Under the pieces are notes generated by a model. It ran no database searches, was not told the DNA's origin, and saw only the letters and a program-made list of their open reading frames with translations. Positions 63,035-64,000 of a stretch of 64,000 nucleotides of DNA are shown here, in pieces. Source of the DNA: Roseomonas sp. CECT 9278. Lineage in GTDB: Bacteria; Pseudomonadota; Alphaproteobacteria; Acetobacterales; Acetobacteraceae. Where the stretch lies: contig NZ_CAKKLX010000004.1 of the NCBI RefSeq assembly GCF_918698155.1, positions 62,001-126,000 of the forward strand. Direction: 5' to 3'. Position 1 is the stretch's first letter. Every line of letters starts with the position of its first letter. Position numbers and translations under genes: made by a program.

Positions 63035-64000
63035 ATGAGTGACACCCCCATCTCCCGGATTGGCCGCCGCGCCGCCCTGCTCGGCGCTGGCGCCGCGCTT
63101 GCCGCCCCCGCTCTGCGACCGGCCTTCGGCCAGGGCGCGCCGATCAAGGTGGGCGTGCTGCATTCGCTGTCCGGCACCATGGCGATCAGCGAGACCGCGC
63201 TGCGCGACACCGTGCTGATGATGGTGGACTGGATCAACGGCCGCGGCGGGCTGCTCGGCCGGCGTGTCGAGGCGGTCGTGGTCGACCCCGCCTCCAACTG
63301 GCCGCTGTTTGCCGAGAAGGCGCGCGAGCTGCTGCAGGTGCACCGCGTCGACGTGACCTTCGGCTGCTGGACCAGCGTGTCGCGCAAATCCGTGCTGCCG
63401 GTCTTCGAGGAACTGAACGGCCTGCTGTTCTACCCCGTGCAGTACGAGGGCGAGGAACAGTCGCGCAACGTGTTCTACACGGGTGCGGCGCCGAACCAGC
63501 AGGCCATCCCGGCCGTCGAATACCTGATGTCCGCCGATGGCGGCGAGGCCAAGCGCATCGCGCTGCTGGGCACCGACTACGTCTATCCGCGCACCACCAA
63601 CCGCATCCTGCGCGCCTTCCTGAATTCGAAGGGCATCGCAGACGCCGACATCATGGAGGAATACACCCCCTTCGGTCACAGCGACTGGCAGGGCATCGTC
63701 GCGCGCGTGAAGCGCTTCGCCGGCGAGGGCAAGAAGACCGCCATCGTCAGCACCATCAACGGCGACGCCAACGTCCCGTTCTACCGCGAGCTCGGCAACC
63801 AGGGCATCAAGGCCGAGGACATCCCGTCCGTGGCGTTCAGCGTCGGTGAGGAAGAACTCGCCGGCATCGACGCCCGCCCGCTGGTCGGCCACCTGGCCGC
63901 CTGGAACTACTTCATGTCGGTGCAGTCGCCGGCGAACACCGAATTCCTGAACATGTGGCGCGCCTTCATCCGCAACCCGCGCCGCGTCACCAACGACCCG
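63035..64000 (+). CDS. urtA: Urea ABC transporter substrate-binding protein UrtA (partial, cut by the window)
   Basis: The first 322 residues of a periplasmic urea-binding protein; the reading frame is open to the window end. It opens with a Tat-like RR signal (ISRIGRRAALLGAGAA) and continues with IKVGVLHSLSGTMAISE, GCWTSVSRKSVLPVFE and FYPVQYEGEE, typical of the FmdD/UrtA group rather than general branched-chain amino acid binders. AGGAGG at 63023-63028 precedes ATG 63035. It is divergent from the urease operon, linking uptake and breakdown of urea. urtBCDE would be expected to the right. Confidence 0.94.
   Translation, partial: MSDTPISRIGRRAALLGAGAALAAPALRPAFGQGAPIKVGVLHSLSGTMAISETALRDTVLMMVDWINGRGGLLGRRVEAVVVDPASNWPLFAEKARELLQVHRVDVTFGCWTSVSRKSVLPVFEELNGLLFYPVQYEGEEQSRNVFYTGAAPNQQAIPAVEYLMSADGGEAKRIALLGTDYVYPRTTNRILRAFLNSKGIADADIMEEYTPFGHSDWQGIVARVKRFAGEGKKTAIVSTINGDANVPFYRELGNQGIKAEDIPSVAFSVGEEELAGIDARPLVGHLAAWNYFMSVQSPANTEFLNMWRAFIRNPRRVTNDP

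Overview
The window is very GC-rich (about 70% by eye), with few non-coding gaps and many ATGA/GTGA overlaps. The gene content (clpP, the mltB-rlpA-dacA-tmk-holB-metG-tatD cluster, sdhE-mfd next to recG, several orphan TctC-type binding proteins, a ureDABCEFG operon with a divergent urt transporter) points to an alphaproteobacterium. A Roseomonas-like member of the Acetobacteraceae is my best guess. There are 55 protein genes (the last, urtA, runs off the right edge) and two tRNAs. I see no insertion sequence, integrase or prophage.

Layout. 1-11.5 kb: a possible leftover type I-E CRISPR repeat at the edge, clpP, a leftward housekeeping operon (tmk-holB-metG-tatD-MBL hydrolase), radC on the opposite strand, then cell-wall genes dacA, rlpA, mltB and a PrpD-like gene. 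11.5-17.2 kb: tRNA-Ser(UGA) and tRNA-Val(GAC), a degenerate GGDEF membrane protein, a FrnE/DsbA-like protein, an orphan TctC protein, an acyl-CoA ligase, a PagL-like outer-membrane protein and a 32-bp tandem repeat grown out of the 3' end of mfd. 17.2-29 kb: mfd-sdhE, recG, a sulfurtransferase, and a Gld-like ABC exporter cluster ending in a coupled Nudix gene. 29-41 kb: an orphan RTX protein, a second TctC protein, msrP with a tiny membrane gene in the usual msrQ place, a GT2-GtrA/ArnT-like glycosyltransferase pair, a PAS-EAL phosphodiesterase, SnoaL-like and NIPSNAP proteins, and a zinc alcohol dehydrogenase.

41-46.8 kb: one tight operon of enoyl-ACP reductase, a MaoC-phosphotransacylase fusion, an acetate/propionate-type kinase and a PHA-synthase-like DUF3141 protein; together they suggest acyl-CoA to acyl-phosphate overflow metabolism. 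47-50.3 kb: a translationally coupled trio of class-I-PDE-like HD protein, membrane class III cyclase and patatin-like phospholipase. It looks like a self-contained cyclic-nucleotide/lipase circuit and is the best candidate here for an undescribed system. 50.3-56.3 kb: a KorCAB-type 2-oxoacid oxidoreductase operon with a sphingosine-phosphate-lyase-like PLP enzyme at its end.

56.5-64 kb: urease genes ureD-A-B-C-E-F-G, with a 3-hydroxyacyl-CoA dehydrogenase coupled to ureG, and divergently the start of a urea ABC transporter (urtA) behind a sigma-54-like promoter. UreA carries an unusual Lys/Ala-rich tail, and the ureE His tail and ureF start share one stretch of DNA in two frames.
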